Of a stretch of 64,000 bases of DNA, positions 1 to 7,488 are shown piece by piece (the first letter of the stretch is position 1; every line of letters begins with the position of its first letter). The stretch comes from Nocardia brasiliensis (GTDB lineage: Bacteria > Actinomycetota > Actinomycetes > Mycobacteriales > Mycobacteriaceae): positions 62,001-126,000 of the forward strand of contig NZ_CP046171.1 of the NCBI RefSeq assembly GCF_011801125.1. The letters run 5' to 3'. The notes under the pieces are model-generated. The model made no database searches and was not told the origin of the DNA. It worked only from the letters and a program-made list of their open reading frames with translations. The translations under genes and the position numbers were made by a program.

Positions 1-877
1 TTCGGGTATCGAGGTCGACCGCGACGGCGGGCTCGTCGCGATCGAGCAGTACGGCATGAGCACCCGTGGTGGCCCCGTGCGTATCCCGGTCGAGCGGCTC
101 GTCGCCTACGTCGTCGACCGTGAGGGCGGCGACTGGACCGGGCAAAGTCTGTTGCGTCCGGCGTACAAGCACTGGCTCGTGCGCGACCGGCTGCTGCGCG
201 TGCAGGCGCAGACGATCGAGCGAAACGGTATGGGCGTGCCCGTCTACGAGGGCGGCCCGGCCGATGATCAGCAGCAGCTCGAGGCGGGCAAGAAGATCGC
301 CCAGAGCTACAAGTCGGGCATCGCGTCGGGCGCGGCGACGCCGTATCAGGCCCGCCTACGGCTCGCCGGTGTCGAGGGCAACCTGCCCGATGCGCAACCG
401 GCCATCGACTACCACGATGCGCAGATCGGCCGCTCGGTGCTGGCGCACTTCCTCAACCTCGGAAACTCAACGGGCAGTTGGGCACTCGGCACGACGTTCG
501 CCGATTTCTTCGTGATGAGTTTGCAGACCGTCGCCGAGATGGTCCGCGACACCGCGCAGGCGCACATCGTCGAGGACTTGGTCGATGCCAATTGGGGGCC
601 GGATGAACCGGCGCCGCGGTTGGTGTTCGACGAGATCGGCAGTCGGAAGGACAGCACGGCGGCGGCCCTCGAGATTCTCGTGCGCGCCGGGATTCTCACG
701 CCAGACGAGGCGATCGAGCAGGCCGCTCGGCAGGACTACGGCCTACCGATCCGCGAGGCCGTCGAGGACGCCGAGCCCGCCGAACCCACCGCCGCCCCCG
801 CCCTCGCGCCCGCCGCGCATCGCGCGATCCGCCCGGCGGCCCGCATCGAGCCGAATGGAGCACTGACGCTGTGGTGA
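1..877 (+). CDS. Phage portal protein, 3' part
   Basis: The reading frame is open from base 2 to the stop at 877, so the gene starts left of the window. The visible 291 residues include a segment reading DRLLRVQAQTIERNG, after a GDWTGQSLLRPAYKHW stretch, which resembles portal proteins of actinobacterial siphoviruses where this region precedes the clip and stem helices. The C-terminal 40 residues are rich in Ala, Pro and Glu, as is common for portal tails. The portal forms the dodecameric ring at the capsid vertex through which DNA is packaged. It overlaps the next gene by 7 bases, indicating coupled translation. The family call rests on motif likeness plus position immediately before a prohead protease. 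Confidence 0.75.
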   Translation, partial: SGIEVDRDGGLVAIEQYGMSTRGGPVRIPVERLVAYVVDREGGDWTGQSLLRPAYKHWLVRDRLLRVQAQTIERNGMGVPVYEGGPADDQQQLEAGKKIAQSYKSGIASGAATPYQARLRLAGVEGNLPDAQPAIDYHDAQIGRSVLAHFLNLGNSTGSWALGTTFADFFVMSLQTVAEMVRDTAQAHIVEDLVDANWGPDEPAPRLVFDEIGSRKDSTAAALEILVRAGILTPDEAIEQAARQDYGLPIREAVEDAEPAEPTAAPALAPAAHRAIRPAARIEPNGALTLW

Positions 878-2268
878 ACAAGAGGGGCGCAAAGCCCGAC
901 CCGTGGTACCGAATCAAGGCGCTCGACACCAGTTCGGCCGAGGTGCTGATCTACGACGAGATTGATCCGTATTGGGGCGTCTCGGCCGCGACGTTCGCGA
1001 AGGACCTCGCGCAGATCGATGCCGACGCGATCACCGTTCGGATCAACAGCCCCGGCGGCGACGTGTACGAGGGGCTCGCGATCCTCAATACGCTCCGCGG
1101 CCACCGCGCCCGCGTGACGACCGTCATCGACGGGATTGCCGCCAGCGCAGCGAGTTTCATCGCCATGGCCGGTGCCGAGGTAGTGATCTGCCGCAACGCC
1201 GAGATCATGATCCACGACGCCCGGATGTGGGCGGGCGGCAACGCCGACGAGATGCGAAAGCACGTCGAGACCCTCGACCGCACCTCGGACAACATCGCCT
1301 CGATCTACGCCGAAAAGGCCGGCGGGACGGCCGAGGAATGGCGCGAGCTCATGCGCGCCGAGACGTGGTTCTCAGCGGCCGAGGCCGTCGCCGCCGGGCT
1401 CGCCGACCGCGTCGAGGTCGCGCAGGTCGAGCCCGAGCTCGTCGCCCGATTCGACCTGTCGACGTTCAACTACGCCGGGCGTGATCGCGCGCCCGCACCC
1501 CGTACCCCCTCTGCCACCGAGGCCGAGGCCAACCCGGAAGGAACGCGAATGACTGCTCTCGCCGCCATCGCGAAGCGCCTCGGCCTGGCCGAGAACGCAG
1601 ACGACGCCGCCGTTACCGCGGCACTCGACAAGGCGCTCGGCCGACCGGCCGACGCGATCACCCCCGTACAGCTCCCGTTCAACGACAACGACATTCAGTT
1701 CTTGCGGGCGCTCGTCGCGTCCGGGCCTGAGCTGCTCGCCACCGCCACCACGGCCGTGAGCGACGGCGTCTCGCCCGATGTCGCCGCCATCGCGCAGCCG
1801 ATCGTCGACAGCTTTCAGGAGGCGATCGACACCGCGAACGAGGCGCTTGAGGTGTGGGGGCAGAACTCGACGCCCGAGCCCGAACCGGCGCCCGCGACCG
1901 ACCAGGCACCGGGCGCCCCGGCAAACAGCCTCGGCGAGCTGCCCGCCGGTGTCGTCGCGGTTGAGGCCGCGGTGCTCGCCGAGCTGCGCACCAAGGCGGC
2001 CCGCGGCGACGCGGCTCGCGCCGAGCAGGAGCGCGCCGCCCGGCTGACCGCGGTCGACGAGGCAGTGCGTACCGGCCGCATCGCCCCGGCGCAGCGCGCG
2101 AGCTGGGTCGACCGGCTCAACCGTGACCCGCGCGAGCTGGCCGTGCTGAACGGCCTGGCACCGGTCTACCCGGTCGGCGCCGAGCTCGGCCACGCCGTGC
2201 CCGTACAGGACTCCGCGGACCTCGGTTGGTTCGACGGCGTCAACACCGCGACCAACAAGGGAGTCTGA
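871..2268 (+). CDS. ClpP-type prohead protease with C-terminal scaffold region
   Basis: A 465-residue protein starting at GTG 871. Residues about 12-190 form a ClpP/SppA-like serine protease: INSPGGDVYEG near 58-68, nucleophile Ser92 in GIAASAAS, His115 in IMIHDAR. Family members cleave the scaffold and capsid delta domain during procapsid maturation. Residues about 225-465 are Ala- and Glu-rich, with a Pro-rich linker near 335-350 and a charged helical segment near 370-400, as expected of a scaffold. An internal ATG at 1549 with a good ribosome-binding site probably yields the free scaffold (separate entry). The end of the gene carries the ribosome-binding site of the decoration protein. An alternative reading is a plain protease with an unrelated tail. 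Confidence 0.85.
   Translation: MVNKRGAKPDPWYRIKALDTSSAEVLIYDEIDPYWGVSAATFAKDLAQIDADAITVRINSPGGDVYEGLAILNTLRGHRARVTTVIDGIAASAASFIAMAGAEVVICRNAEIMIHDARMWAGGNADEMRKHVETLDRTSDNIASIYAEKAGGTAEEWRELMRAETWFSAAEAVAAGLADRVEVAQVEPELVARFDLSTFNYAGRDRAPAPRTPSATEAEANPEGTRMTALAAIAKRLGLAENADDAAVTAALDKALGRPADAITPVQLPFNDNDIQFLRALVASGPELLATATTAVSDGVSPDVAAIAQPIVDSFQEAIDTANEALEVWGQNSTPEPEPAPATDQAPGAPANSLGELPAGVVAVEAAVLAELRTKAARGDAARAEQERAARLTAVDEAVRTGRIAPAQRASWVDRLNRDPRELAVLNGLAPVYPVGAELGHAVPVQDSADLGWFDGVNTATNKGV
1549..2268 (+). CDS. Nested in-frame scaffold protein (internal start within the protease gene)
   Basis: ATG at 1549 is in frame with the protease gene and is preceded by GGAAGGAACGCGA, a purine-rich Shine-Dalgarno stretch at ordinary spacing. 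The product would be 239 residues starting MTALAAIAKRLGL, beginning just after the protease domain and its Pro/Thr-rich linker. This is the arrangement of lambda C and Nu3, where a scaffold is translated from an internal start of the protease gene. The ribosome-binding site and frame are seen directly; use of this start is inference. Confidence 0.55.
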   Translation: MTALAAIAKRLGLAENADDAAVTAALDKALGRPADAITPVQLPFNDNDIQFLRALVASGPELLATATTAVSDGVSPDVAAIAQPIVDSFQEAIDTANEALEVWGQNSTPEPEPAPATDQAPGAPANSLGELPAGVVAVEAAVLAELRTKAARGDAARAEQERAARLTAVDEAVRTGRIAPAQRASWVDRLNRDPRELAVLNGLAPVYPVGAELGHAVPVQDSADLGWFDGVNTATNKGV

Positions 2269-2270
2269 CT

Positions 2271-2648
2271 ATGGCCGACAAGATGGGCATCTACGAGCCC
2301 GGCGCCGACCTCACCGGCAAGGCATCAGCCGCCGTCACCGGCGGCCGGTTCCTCGCGATCACCGGCAACCGGGACGCGACCAGCGGCACGATCACCGTCG
2401 CGCACGCGACCGCGGCGGGCCGTATCTGCGGTGTGTCCAAGCGCGACGCCGCGCTCGGCGAACTCGTCCCGATCGCGCGCGGTAACAGCCGCGTCGTGCA
2501 GGTGACCGCCGCGGCGAACATCGCCGCTTTCGCCGAGGTCGAGGTCGGGACCGCCGGGCAGGCGATCACCAAGACATCCGGCATTGCCGTCGGCTACGCC
2601 GTCACCGCTGCTACCTCCGGCGGCGACGCCGAGATCAGCCTCTACTGA
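2271..2648 (+). CDS. Capsid decoration protein (DUF2190-like)
   Basis: A 125-residue protein beginning MADKMGIYEPGADLTG. The pattern of short beta-rich segments such as VTGGRFLAITG, AGRICGVSKRDA and VPIARGNSRVV resembles the DUF2190 family, small beta-sandwich proteins that decorate the capsid exterior in many siphoviruses. The start at 2271 is chosen because AAGGGAGT just upstream is a good ribosome-binding site. A longer frame from 2226 would overlap the protease gene. It sits directly before the major capsid gene, the usual place. Confidence 0.75.
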   Translation: MADKMGIYEPGADLTGKASAAVTGGRFLAITGNRDATSGTITVAHATAAGRICGVSKRDAALGELVPIARGNSRVVQVTAAANIAAFAEVEVGTAGQAITKTSGIAVGYAVTAATSGGDAEISLY

Positions 2649-2662
2649 GAGAAGGACTCGAT

Positions 2663-3571
2663 ATGTCGACTGCTCCCGTTTCGTTCCCGCTCGGTGCGCC
2701 GACTCTCGCCGGTAGCACCCTCACCGTCGATCTGGCACTCAAGCAGCCCGCGCGGATCACTAAGCGCCTTGCCGATCTGACCTTGCAGAAGTTCATCGTC
2801 GACCGGATTTTCTCGAGCTCGGGCGCCTCGGTGGCGGCCGGTGCCGTGATCTACGACCAGATCACGGCGAACGAGCTCTACACCACGCGCGATATCGAGC
2901 AGCGCGCGCCGTCCGCCGAGTACCCGATCGTCGGTAGCGACCGGACCGACCCGAAGGTCGCGACGAGCGAAGATTGGGGCGGGAAGTTCTGGATCTCGGA
3001 TTCGGCGCGCACTCGAAACGACGTGGCGCACTTCAACAACCAGGTCACGGCGTTGTCGAACACGATCGTGCGCAAGGTCAATCAGCGCGCGGTCGTAACC
3101 CTCGAGGCGGCAATCGCCGCGCTCGGCGGCGCGGGTGTCGTGCCCGGTCACGACTGGTCAGACGTGCAGCTCGCGGGCACCACGCCGACCCCGAGCGATC
3201 TGCGCCCGACCGCCGATTTCGCGAATGTCCAGCTCGCGGCCGACATCGAGGAACTCGGCGTCGTCTACGACCTGTGGCTCGTCAACCCGCAGGAAAAGGC
3301 GAACCTCGCCATTGCCTACGGTTCGGCGCTCGCCGAGGTGCTCGAGTCGGCGGGTATCCGCGAGATGTTCGCCTCGAATCGCGTCGCCGCGGGCACCGCG
3401 TACGCGGTCGCTACCGGCGAGGTCGGGTTCCTGTCCTACGAGCAGGGTCTCGCCACCGAGACGTGGCGCGAGGAGAAGACCAAGCGCACGTGGGTGCAGT
3501 CGTCGGTCATGCCGATCATGGGCGTGACCAACCCGTACTCGATCAAGAAGGTGACCGGTCTTGCGGGCTGA
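2663..3571 (+). CDS. Major capsid protein (HK97-like fold)
   Basis: A 302-residue protein, ATG at 2663 preceded by GAGAGAAGGA. Its size and position between decoration and connector genes fit a major capsid subunit without a separate delta domain. Features typical of actinophage capsid proteins are an N-terminal arm, a central helix-rich part around ARTRNDVAHFNNQVTALSN, a conserved SYEQGLATETWREEKTKRTW stretch near residues 255-275, and a C-terminal NPYSIKKVTGL. The shell is probably matured by the upstream protease. The family assignment is by context and pattern; I cannot verify the fold. Confidence 0.8.
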   Translation: MSTAPVSFPLGAPTLAGSTLTVDLALKQPARITKRLADLTLQKFIVDRIFSSSGASVAAGAVIYDQITANELYTTRDIEQRAPSAEYPIVGSDRTDPKVATSEDWGGKFWISDSARTRNDVAHFNNQVTALSNTIVRKVNQRAVVTLEAAIAALGGAGVVPGHDWSDVQLAGTTPTPSDLRPTADFANVQLAADIEELGVVYDLWLVNPQEKANLAIAYGSALAEVLESAGIREMFASNRVAAGTAYAVATGEVGFLSYEQGLATETWREEKTKRTWVQSSVMPIMGVTNPYSIKKVTGLAG

Positions 3572-3980
3572 GATTCGGGCGGCGGTGTGGGCGTACCGCA
3601 CCGCCGCCGGTCGCCGCCGCCTCGCCTACTTCGGCGATGTCGTCGACCTGACCGAGGACGAGTACGAACGCGCAGACCGCGCGGGCGTGCTCACCCCCGA
3701 GCCGGTCGCCGCCGAGCCCGTCGTCGAGCTCGTGCTGCCCGACGGCGGCGATCTGTTCCCGCGGCTCGCGGACGACTCCGACGACGACCAGAGCGACCAG
3801 GACGACGGCGACGGATCGGACGAGGGGGACCAGGGCGACGACACCGCCGTGCCTCGCCCGGCGAGCACCACCTCGCCCAAGGCCGAGTGGCACGCCTACG
3901 CCGTCTCGCGCGGGATTCCCGCCGAGGAGGCCGGGCGCATGTCGCGCGCCGAGATCGCGGCCCGTCTGCCCGAGGCGTAG
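3561..3980 (+). CDS. Head-to-tail connector-region protein with acidic linker and LEM/HeH-like tail
   Basis: A 139-residue protein, TTG start at 3561 overlapping the capsid gene end by 11 bases. Residues 1-50 form a basic-to-mixed domain (RAEIRAAVWAYRTAAGRRR then LTEDEYERADRAGVL), similar to the small proteins that follow the capsid gene in actinophages. Residues about 65-100 are a very acidic Asp-rich linker. Residues 105-139 (AEWHAYAVSRGIPAEEAGRM, then SRAEIAARL) look like a helix-extension-helix or Rho-N-like mini-domain. Role inferred from position: connector or capsid-associated. The TTG start is the only plausible one near the capsid stop. Confidence 0.6.
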   Translation: MRAEIRAAVWAYRTAAGRRRLAYFGDVVDLTEDEYERADRAGVLTPEPVAAEPVVELVLPDGGDLFPRLADDSDDDQSDQDDGDGSDEGDQGDDTAVPRPASTTSPKAEWHAYAVSRGIPAEEAGRMSRAEIAARLPEA

Positions 3981-3983
3981 ACG

Positions 3984-4385
3984 ATGCCACTCGCGACCCC
4001 GGCAGATGTGGCACTCGGGTGGCGCACGCTCACCGCGGACGAGGAGACGCGCGCCGAGCTGCTCATCGCCGTGGCCGAGGCGTGGATACGGGACCCGTCA
4101 CGGCGGCCCGACATTGCCGAGGGCGACCCGACAGGGAAGCACGTCGTCGTCGAGGTGGTGCGGGCAGCCATGGCGGCCCCGGCCGAGTGGACCGGGCACA
4201 CCAGCTACAGCGAGACCATGGGGCCGTGGGCGCGCTCGGGCACGCTCTCGACCCCGGCCGGGGTGCTCCAGTTCCTCAAGGTGCACGGGGAGATGCTCGG
4301 TATCTCCGACGGGCCGACCGCGGTCGGCTCGTTCGGTGATCCGTGCGGGTACCGCTACCCGCCGGCGGGATCGGTCGGGCTGTGA
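3984..4385 (+). CDS. Head-tail connector (head completion adaptor)
   Basis: A 133-residue protein starting ATG at 3984, four bases after the preceding stop. The N-terminus MPLATPADVALGWRTLTADE followed by EETRAELLIAVAEAWIRDP matches the common adaptor layout (a short strand then helices) of gp15/gp6-like connector proteins that bind under the portal. The C-terminal part reads GDPCGYRYPPAGSVGL. It overlaps the next gene by 4 bases. Assigned by order in the head-tail joining module. Confidence 0.65.
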   Translation: MPLATPADVALGWRTLTADEETRAELLIAVAEAWIRDPSRRPDIAEGDPTGKHVVVEVVRAAMAAPAEWTGHTSYSETMGPWARSGTLSTPAGVLQFLKVHGEMLGISDGPTAVGSFGDPCGYRYPPAGSVGL

Positions 4386-4687
4386 GCGTCGCTGTCACCC
4401 GGCATCGCGGCGGCGGATTCGACGACGACGGCAACCCGGTCCCGTGGGTCGATACACCGCTCACCGCGAAGACTGTCGCACCGGGCGCCAACCCGGGCAA
4501 CGTCGACCGCGGGCGCAACGGGCAGCGCGTCGAGAAGTCGGTGTACTTCGAGCCCGCCGTCGACCTCACCGGCGCCGACGAGCTCACCATCGACAACGAG
4601 CGGTACGTGATCGCCGTCGAACAGTGGCCGTCCCCGTGGTCGTCGAGGACGGCCACCGTCGCCCTGTGCAGTCGAGGGGAGGGGTAG
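4382..4687 (+). CDS. Head-tail stopper-like protein
   Basis: A 101-residue protein. GTG at 4382 overlaps the previous stop (GTGA) and is preferred over the ORF's earlier start inside the previous gene. The sequence holds several short beta-strand-like segments (VAVTRHRGGGF, KTVAPGANPG, YFEPAVDLTGADELTIDNERY) and ends in Ser/Arg-rich residues. Its size, beta-rich nature and position match stopper proteins (SPP1 gp16 / HK97 gp10 neighbourhood). No strong motif is visible, so the name rests on gene order. Confidence 0.55.
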   Translation: MSVAVTRHRGGGFDDDGNPVPWVDTPLTAKTVAPGANPGNVDRGRNGQRVEKSVYFEPAVDLTGADELTIDNERYVIAVEQWPSPWSSRTATVALCSRGEG

Positions 4688-4689
4688 CC

Positions 4690-4950
4690 GTGGCCGCCCC
4701 CATGGTGCGACTCAACCACGCGACCATGCGCAAGCTGCTCACCTCGCCGGGCGTTGTGCGCATGGTGAACGCCGCGGCCGACGCCATCGCCGGGCAGCTC
4801 GACGAGGACGACGACGGATTCGTCGAGAGCTACACGACCGACCGCGGCGCGGCGGCCGTGCTCGTGCCCGCCGAGGTGCAGGCCCGCGACGGCGCGCTCA
4901 CCCGAGCCGCCGCCGCGGTCGGTCTGCCCGTCGTGCAGGCGGGCGGATGA
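4690..4950 (+). CDS. Neck protein, HK97-gp10-like
   Basis: An 86-residue protein starting GTG 4690, right after the previous stop. It reads as one N-terminal helix pair (LNHATMRKLLTSPGVVRMVNAAADAI in outline) followed by an acidic turn and a beta segment AAAVLVPAEVQARDGAL, consistent with the HK97-gp10-like neck family. The family helps join tail to capsid and is usually placed between stopper and tail terminator, as here. It overlaps the next gene by 4 bases (ATGA). Confidence 0.55.
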   Translation: MAAPMVRLNHATMRKLLTSPGVVRMVNAAADAIAGQLDEDDDGFVESYTTDRGAAAVLVPAEVQARDGALTRAAAAVGLPVVQAGG

Positions 4951-5354
4951 GCAAGCCGCTACGCCTGCCGGGTGATCCCGCCCGGGCGATCAAGGACTAC
5001 CTAGCCGCCGTGCTGCCCGGCCTCGTCGTCGCGCCAGCGCCCACGGTCGGCATGGTGCTACCGGCGGCGTGGAAACCGGCGTCGCCCCCGGCCGTCGTGG
5101 TGTTCGACGACGGCGGCCCGGTCCGCTGGCCGGTCACCACCGCGCCCACGGTGCGCGTCACCGTGTGGGCCAACGGCCGCGACCGGTCCCGCGCGATCGC
5201 GGGCCGGTGCCTCGGCGTGCTGCTGTCGCACCGGATTCCCGGCGTCGCCACCATCACGCAGCCGTCGAGCCTGCTCGAGGCGCTCGACTCCAACAACAGC
5301 GGGGTCATGACCTCGTTCACCGTGCGCGCGCTCGCCCGCACGCTCGCGCTCTAG
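4947..5354 (+). CDS. Tail terminator protein
   Basis: A 135-residue protein overlapping the previous gene by 4 bases. The pattern DPARAIKDYLAAVLPGL, then PPAVVVFDDGGP, PTVRVTVWANGRDRSRAIAG and a final SFTVRALARTLAL strand fits the tail terminator family (lambda gpU-like), which caps the tail tube and docks it to the head. Position immediately before the major tail protein supports the call. The next gene starts 73 bases further on, after a short non-coding gap. Confidence 0.65.
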   Translation: MSKPLRLPGDPARAIKDYLAAVLPGLVVAPAPTVGMVLPAAWKPASPPAVVVFDDGGPVRWPVTTAPTVRVTVWANGRDRSRAIAGRCLGVLLSHRIPGVATITQPSSLLEALDSNNSGVMTSFTVRALARTLAL

Positions 5355-5427
5355 ACGCGAATTCCGTTGACCACCTGCCCCTTTCGGGTGGGGGATTTCA
5401 CGCGCACTCACGAAAGGGAGTACTGCT

Positions 5428-6243
5428 ATGGCACTGAGCCGCAATCCGGACGCGGTCGCGATCTTCTCCGACGCCGCGGTGTACGTCGGTAAGACACTCA
5501 CCCCGACCCGGCCCGCCACGATCGCCGATCCGTTCGATGTGACGTGGGACAACGCCGGGATTCTCAACGGCGACTCGGGCATCACGAACCCGCGCGAGTG
5601 GGACGTGACCGAGCACATGGGGTGGGGAATCGGCCTGTACCGCAAGGGCTACAAGAACTTCAAGGAATCGCGGGTGTGGACCTGCCTCGAGTCGAACAGC
5701 ACGACTCGGCGTATCGCGCACCCCGGCTCGACCGCGACGAACATCGTCGTTCCTCGCCCCGGCCGGTTCATGCTCGCCTTCGAGTTCACGAACGATTTCG
5801 GCGTGCCCGAGCGGTGGTTCCCGGTGCGCCCGGCTCAGTGCTGGATTCCGAACCTCGACCGCAACGAATCGGACCCGACGAACTACGAGGTGACCTCGGA
5901 CATTTTCGCCGACGGTTCGGGTCTGCTGTACGTGCGGCAGTACACGCCGGTCAACGAGGCGCAGCTCGTCACCGTCGAGAACGCCACCGACGGCACGTTC
6001 ACGCTCGCGCTCGGCGACCTCGGCCCGACGGCCGCACTCGACCACGACATTGCCGTCGCCGCGCTTCAGGCGGCGCTAGAGGCGATCCTCGGCGCGGGCA
6101 ACGTCACCGTTGGCGGCACCGTCGGCGCGTACGCGGTCACGCTGTCGGGCGTTTTCGCCGGCGAGCCGAATCCGCTGCTCACCGCGAACGGTTCGTCGCT
6201 GGTCGGTACCGGCGCCGCGGTCACCGTCGAGCCCGCCCCCTGA
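5428..6243 (+). CDS. Major tail tube protein with C-terminal extra domain
   Basis: A 271-residue protein, ATG at 5428 after GAAAGGGAG. Residues 1-185 match the tube subunit layout of actinophages (SRNPDAVAIFSDAAVYVG near the start, then VTWDNAGILNGDSGI). Residues about 186-270 form a separate domain beginning TVENATDGTFTLALGDLG and containing VAALQAALEAILGAGNVTV. This short repeat-like domain is added to many phage tail and surface proteins and probably projects from the tube. Role: polymerises into the tail tube guided by the tape measure. Confidence 0.75.
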   Translation: MALSRNPDAVAIFSDAAVYVGKTLTPTRPATIADPFDVTWDNAGILNGDSGITNPREWDVTEHMGWGIGLYRKGYKNFKESRVWTCLESNSTTRRIAHPGSTATNIVVPRPGRFMLAFEFTNDFGVPERWFPVRPAQCWIPNLDRNESDPTNYEVTSDIFADGSGLLYVRQYTPVNEAQLVTVENATDGTFTLALGDLGPTAALDHDIAVAALQAALEAILGAGNVTVGGTVGAYAVTLSGVFAGEPNPLLTANGSSLVGTGAAVTVEPAP

Positions 6244-6250
6244 GACGCGG

Positions 6251-6289
6251 CCGGGCCCGGAATTCCATGGCGTGGTTCGCCGGGCCCGG
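6251..6289 (+). terminator. Stem-loop between tail tube and tail chaperone genes
   Basis: Two copies of the self-complementary 10-mer CCGGGCCCGG (6251-6260 and 6280-6289) can pair to form a strong GC stem with a 19-base loop. There is no T-tract. It lies just after the tail tube gene, a place where attenuation would favour tube over chaperone expression. Function is inferred. Confidence 0.4.
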
Positions 6290-6329
6290 TCGCACCCTCA
6301 CGAGCCACGCCGAGTAGGGAGCCACGCCC

Positions 6330-6698
6330 ATGCAGAAGCCAGCACACCCACCGACCAGCGGCTCGGGCATCTCGCCCCGGTCGGTCGTGCCGACCGAGCC
6401 CGAACTGCGCAAGGCGGCGGCCGAGCTCGGTCTCGCCGACGAGAACGGCAACTACGACCGGTCGCTGCGTAGTCGGCTCGCCGCGGCCGTCCAGCTCGCC
6501 AAGCGCGAGCAGGAGGAGGCCGCCGACCCGGCCGCGCAGTCGACCGCCCGGCAGCTCGCCCACTTTCAGGCCGACCTCATCGCCGCGGGCGTTCGCAGCG
6601 ACGGCGCATTCGAGCCGCTGCTCGTCGAGGCCGCCCGTCATCTACTCCGGTCGCAAGGTCTGCGACTCGACGAACGAGAGGAAACCACGCCATCATGA
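6330..6698 (+). CDS. Putative tail assembly-region protein
   Basis: A 122-residue, mainly helical and charged protein (RKAAAELGLADENGNYDRSL, then LAAAVQLAKREQEEAADPAA). No signal peptide or membrane segment. It precedes the frameshifted chaperone gene and overlaps it by 4 bases (ATGA). In this position phages encode either a first tail chaperone or a small unknown protein. I do not recognise the family. Confidence 0.5.
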   Translation: MQKPAHPPTSGSGISPRSVVPTEPELRKAAAELGLADENGNYDRSLRSRLAAAVQLAKREQEEAADPAAQSTARQLAHFQADLIAAGVRSDGAFEPLLVEAARHLLRSQGLRLDEREETTPS

Positions 6699-7051
6699 CC
6701 GCACCCCGCACGCCCCGCAAGGCACCCGCCAAGCGCGCCACCCCGTACAAGCCCGCCGGGGTCAAGCAGCCGCAGGACCACAAGCCGCCCGCGCAGCGTG
6801 AGGCCGACGGCGACGACGAGGTCACGGTCGAGTTCCGCGGCGAGAGCTTCACCGTGCCCGCCGACACCGACGATTGGCCGACGCTCGCACACCAGGCGCT
6901 CGGATCGAATCGCCATATCGACGGGATGGAAATCCTGCTCGGTCCGAAGCAGTGGCCGCGCCTGATCCGGCTGTGCCCCAAAAAGCGGGACTTCGAAGAG
7001 TTCTCGCAGATGCTCGCCGATGTCATGGGATTCGGCACCGCGGGAAACTGA
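6695..7051 (+). CDS. Tail assembly chaperone G-like (unshifted product)
   Basis: A 118-residue protein. A basic, Pro-rich N-terminus is followed by EVTVEFRGESFTVPADTDDW and a helical end with LIRLCPKKRDFEEFSQML. It is the short product of a programmed frameshift pair: its last two sense codons are GGA AAC, directly before TGA, and form the slippery heptamer. By analogy with lambda gpG it binds the tape measure during tail assembly and is absent from the virion. Confidence 0.75.
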   Translation: MTAPRTPRKAPAKRATPYKPAGVKQPQDHKPPAQREADGDDEVTVEFRGESFTVPADTDDWPTLAHQALGSNRHIDGMEILLGPKQWPRLIRLCPKKRDFEEFSQMLADVMGFGTAGN

Positions 7052-7479
7052 CCGCGCTGCTCGTCCTGCTCCGTGACCACGCGGGCGCCGTCGAGGCCCA
7101 CTTACGGACTCTCGGCGTCCGCTACTCGGACCGGTGGCGCCGCGACGCGGACGGGCAGCGAAAGCTCACCCTGCGCGAAATCTGGGTGCTCATCCAATAC
7201 GCGCGCCCCGACTCGCCGCTGATCCTCAAGGACGGCAAGGGCGCTCGCTGGACCGCTACCGACTATCTGCTGTCGGACGTGTGGACGGCGCTCACCGGCA
7301 AGCCACACCCGGCCCGGCCCCAGAGCGTCAAGCAGCAGGCCGCCACCGCGCAGCGCGCCGCGGCAGTGCGCCGCGTGCAACGCCAGTTCGCGGCACGCAA
7401 TCGCCAGATAGCCGCCGCCCAGCGCCCGGCCGATCCCACCCCGCCCGAGGCACGCCAACCGCACCGACCCCGAGAGTGA
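6695..7479 (+). CDS. Tail assembly chaperone GT-like fusion made by -1 frameshift
   Basis: After slipping at 7042-7048, translation continues as KLTALLVLLRDHAGAVEAHL to the stop at 7479, giving a fusion of about 260 residues. The T-part has a compact domain with LREIWVLIQYARPDSPLILK and a highly basic, Ala/Gln-rich tail (ARNRQIAAAQRPADPTPP). No good independent start exists for the T-part, supporting synthesis only by frameshift. The fusion is expected to load tail tube subunits onto the tape measure. The stop lies nine bases before the tape measure start. Confidence 0.75.
7042..7048 (+). promoter_or_regulatory. -1 ribosomal frameshift site GGGAAAC
   Basis: G_GGA_AAC in the zero frame of the chaperone gene, immediately followed by its TGA stop. 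This fits the X_XXY_YYZ rule and is close to lambda's GGGAAAG. A -1 shift reads GGG AAA CTG and continues for 143 more codons to 7479. Confidence 0.85.
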
Positions 7480-7488
7480 GGTGAGCGC

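Noticed and set aside
5355..5427. A terminator between tail terminator and tail tube genes
   Set aside because: Only a weak five-base CCACC/GGTGG stem can be drawn; not convincing.
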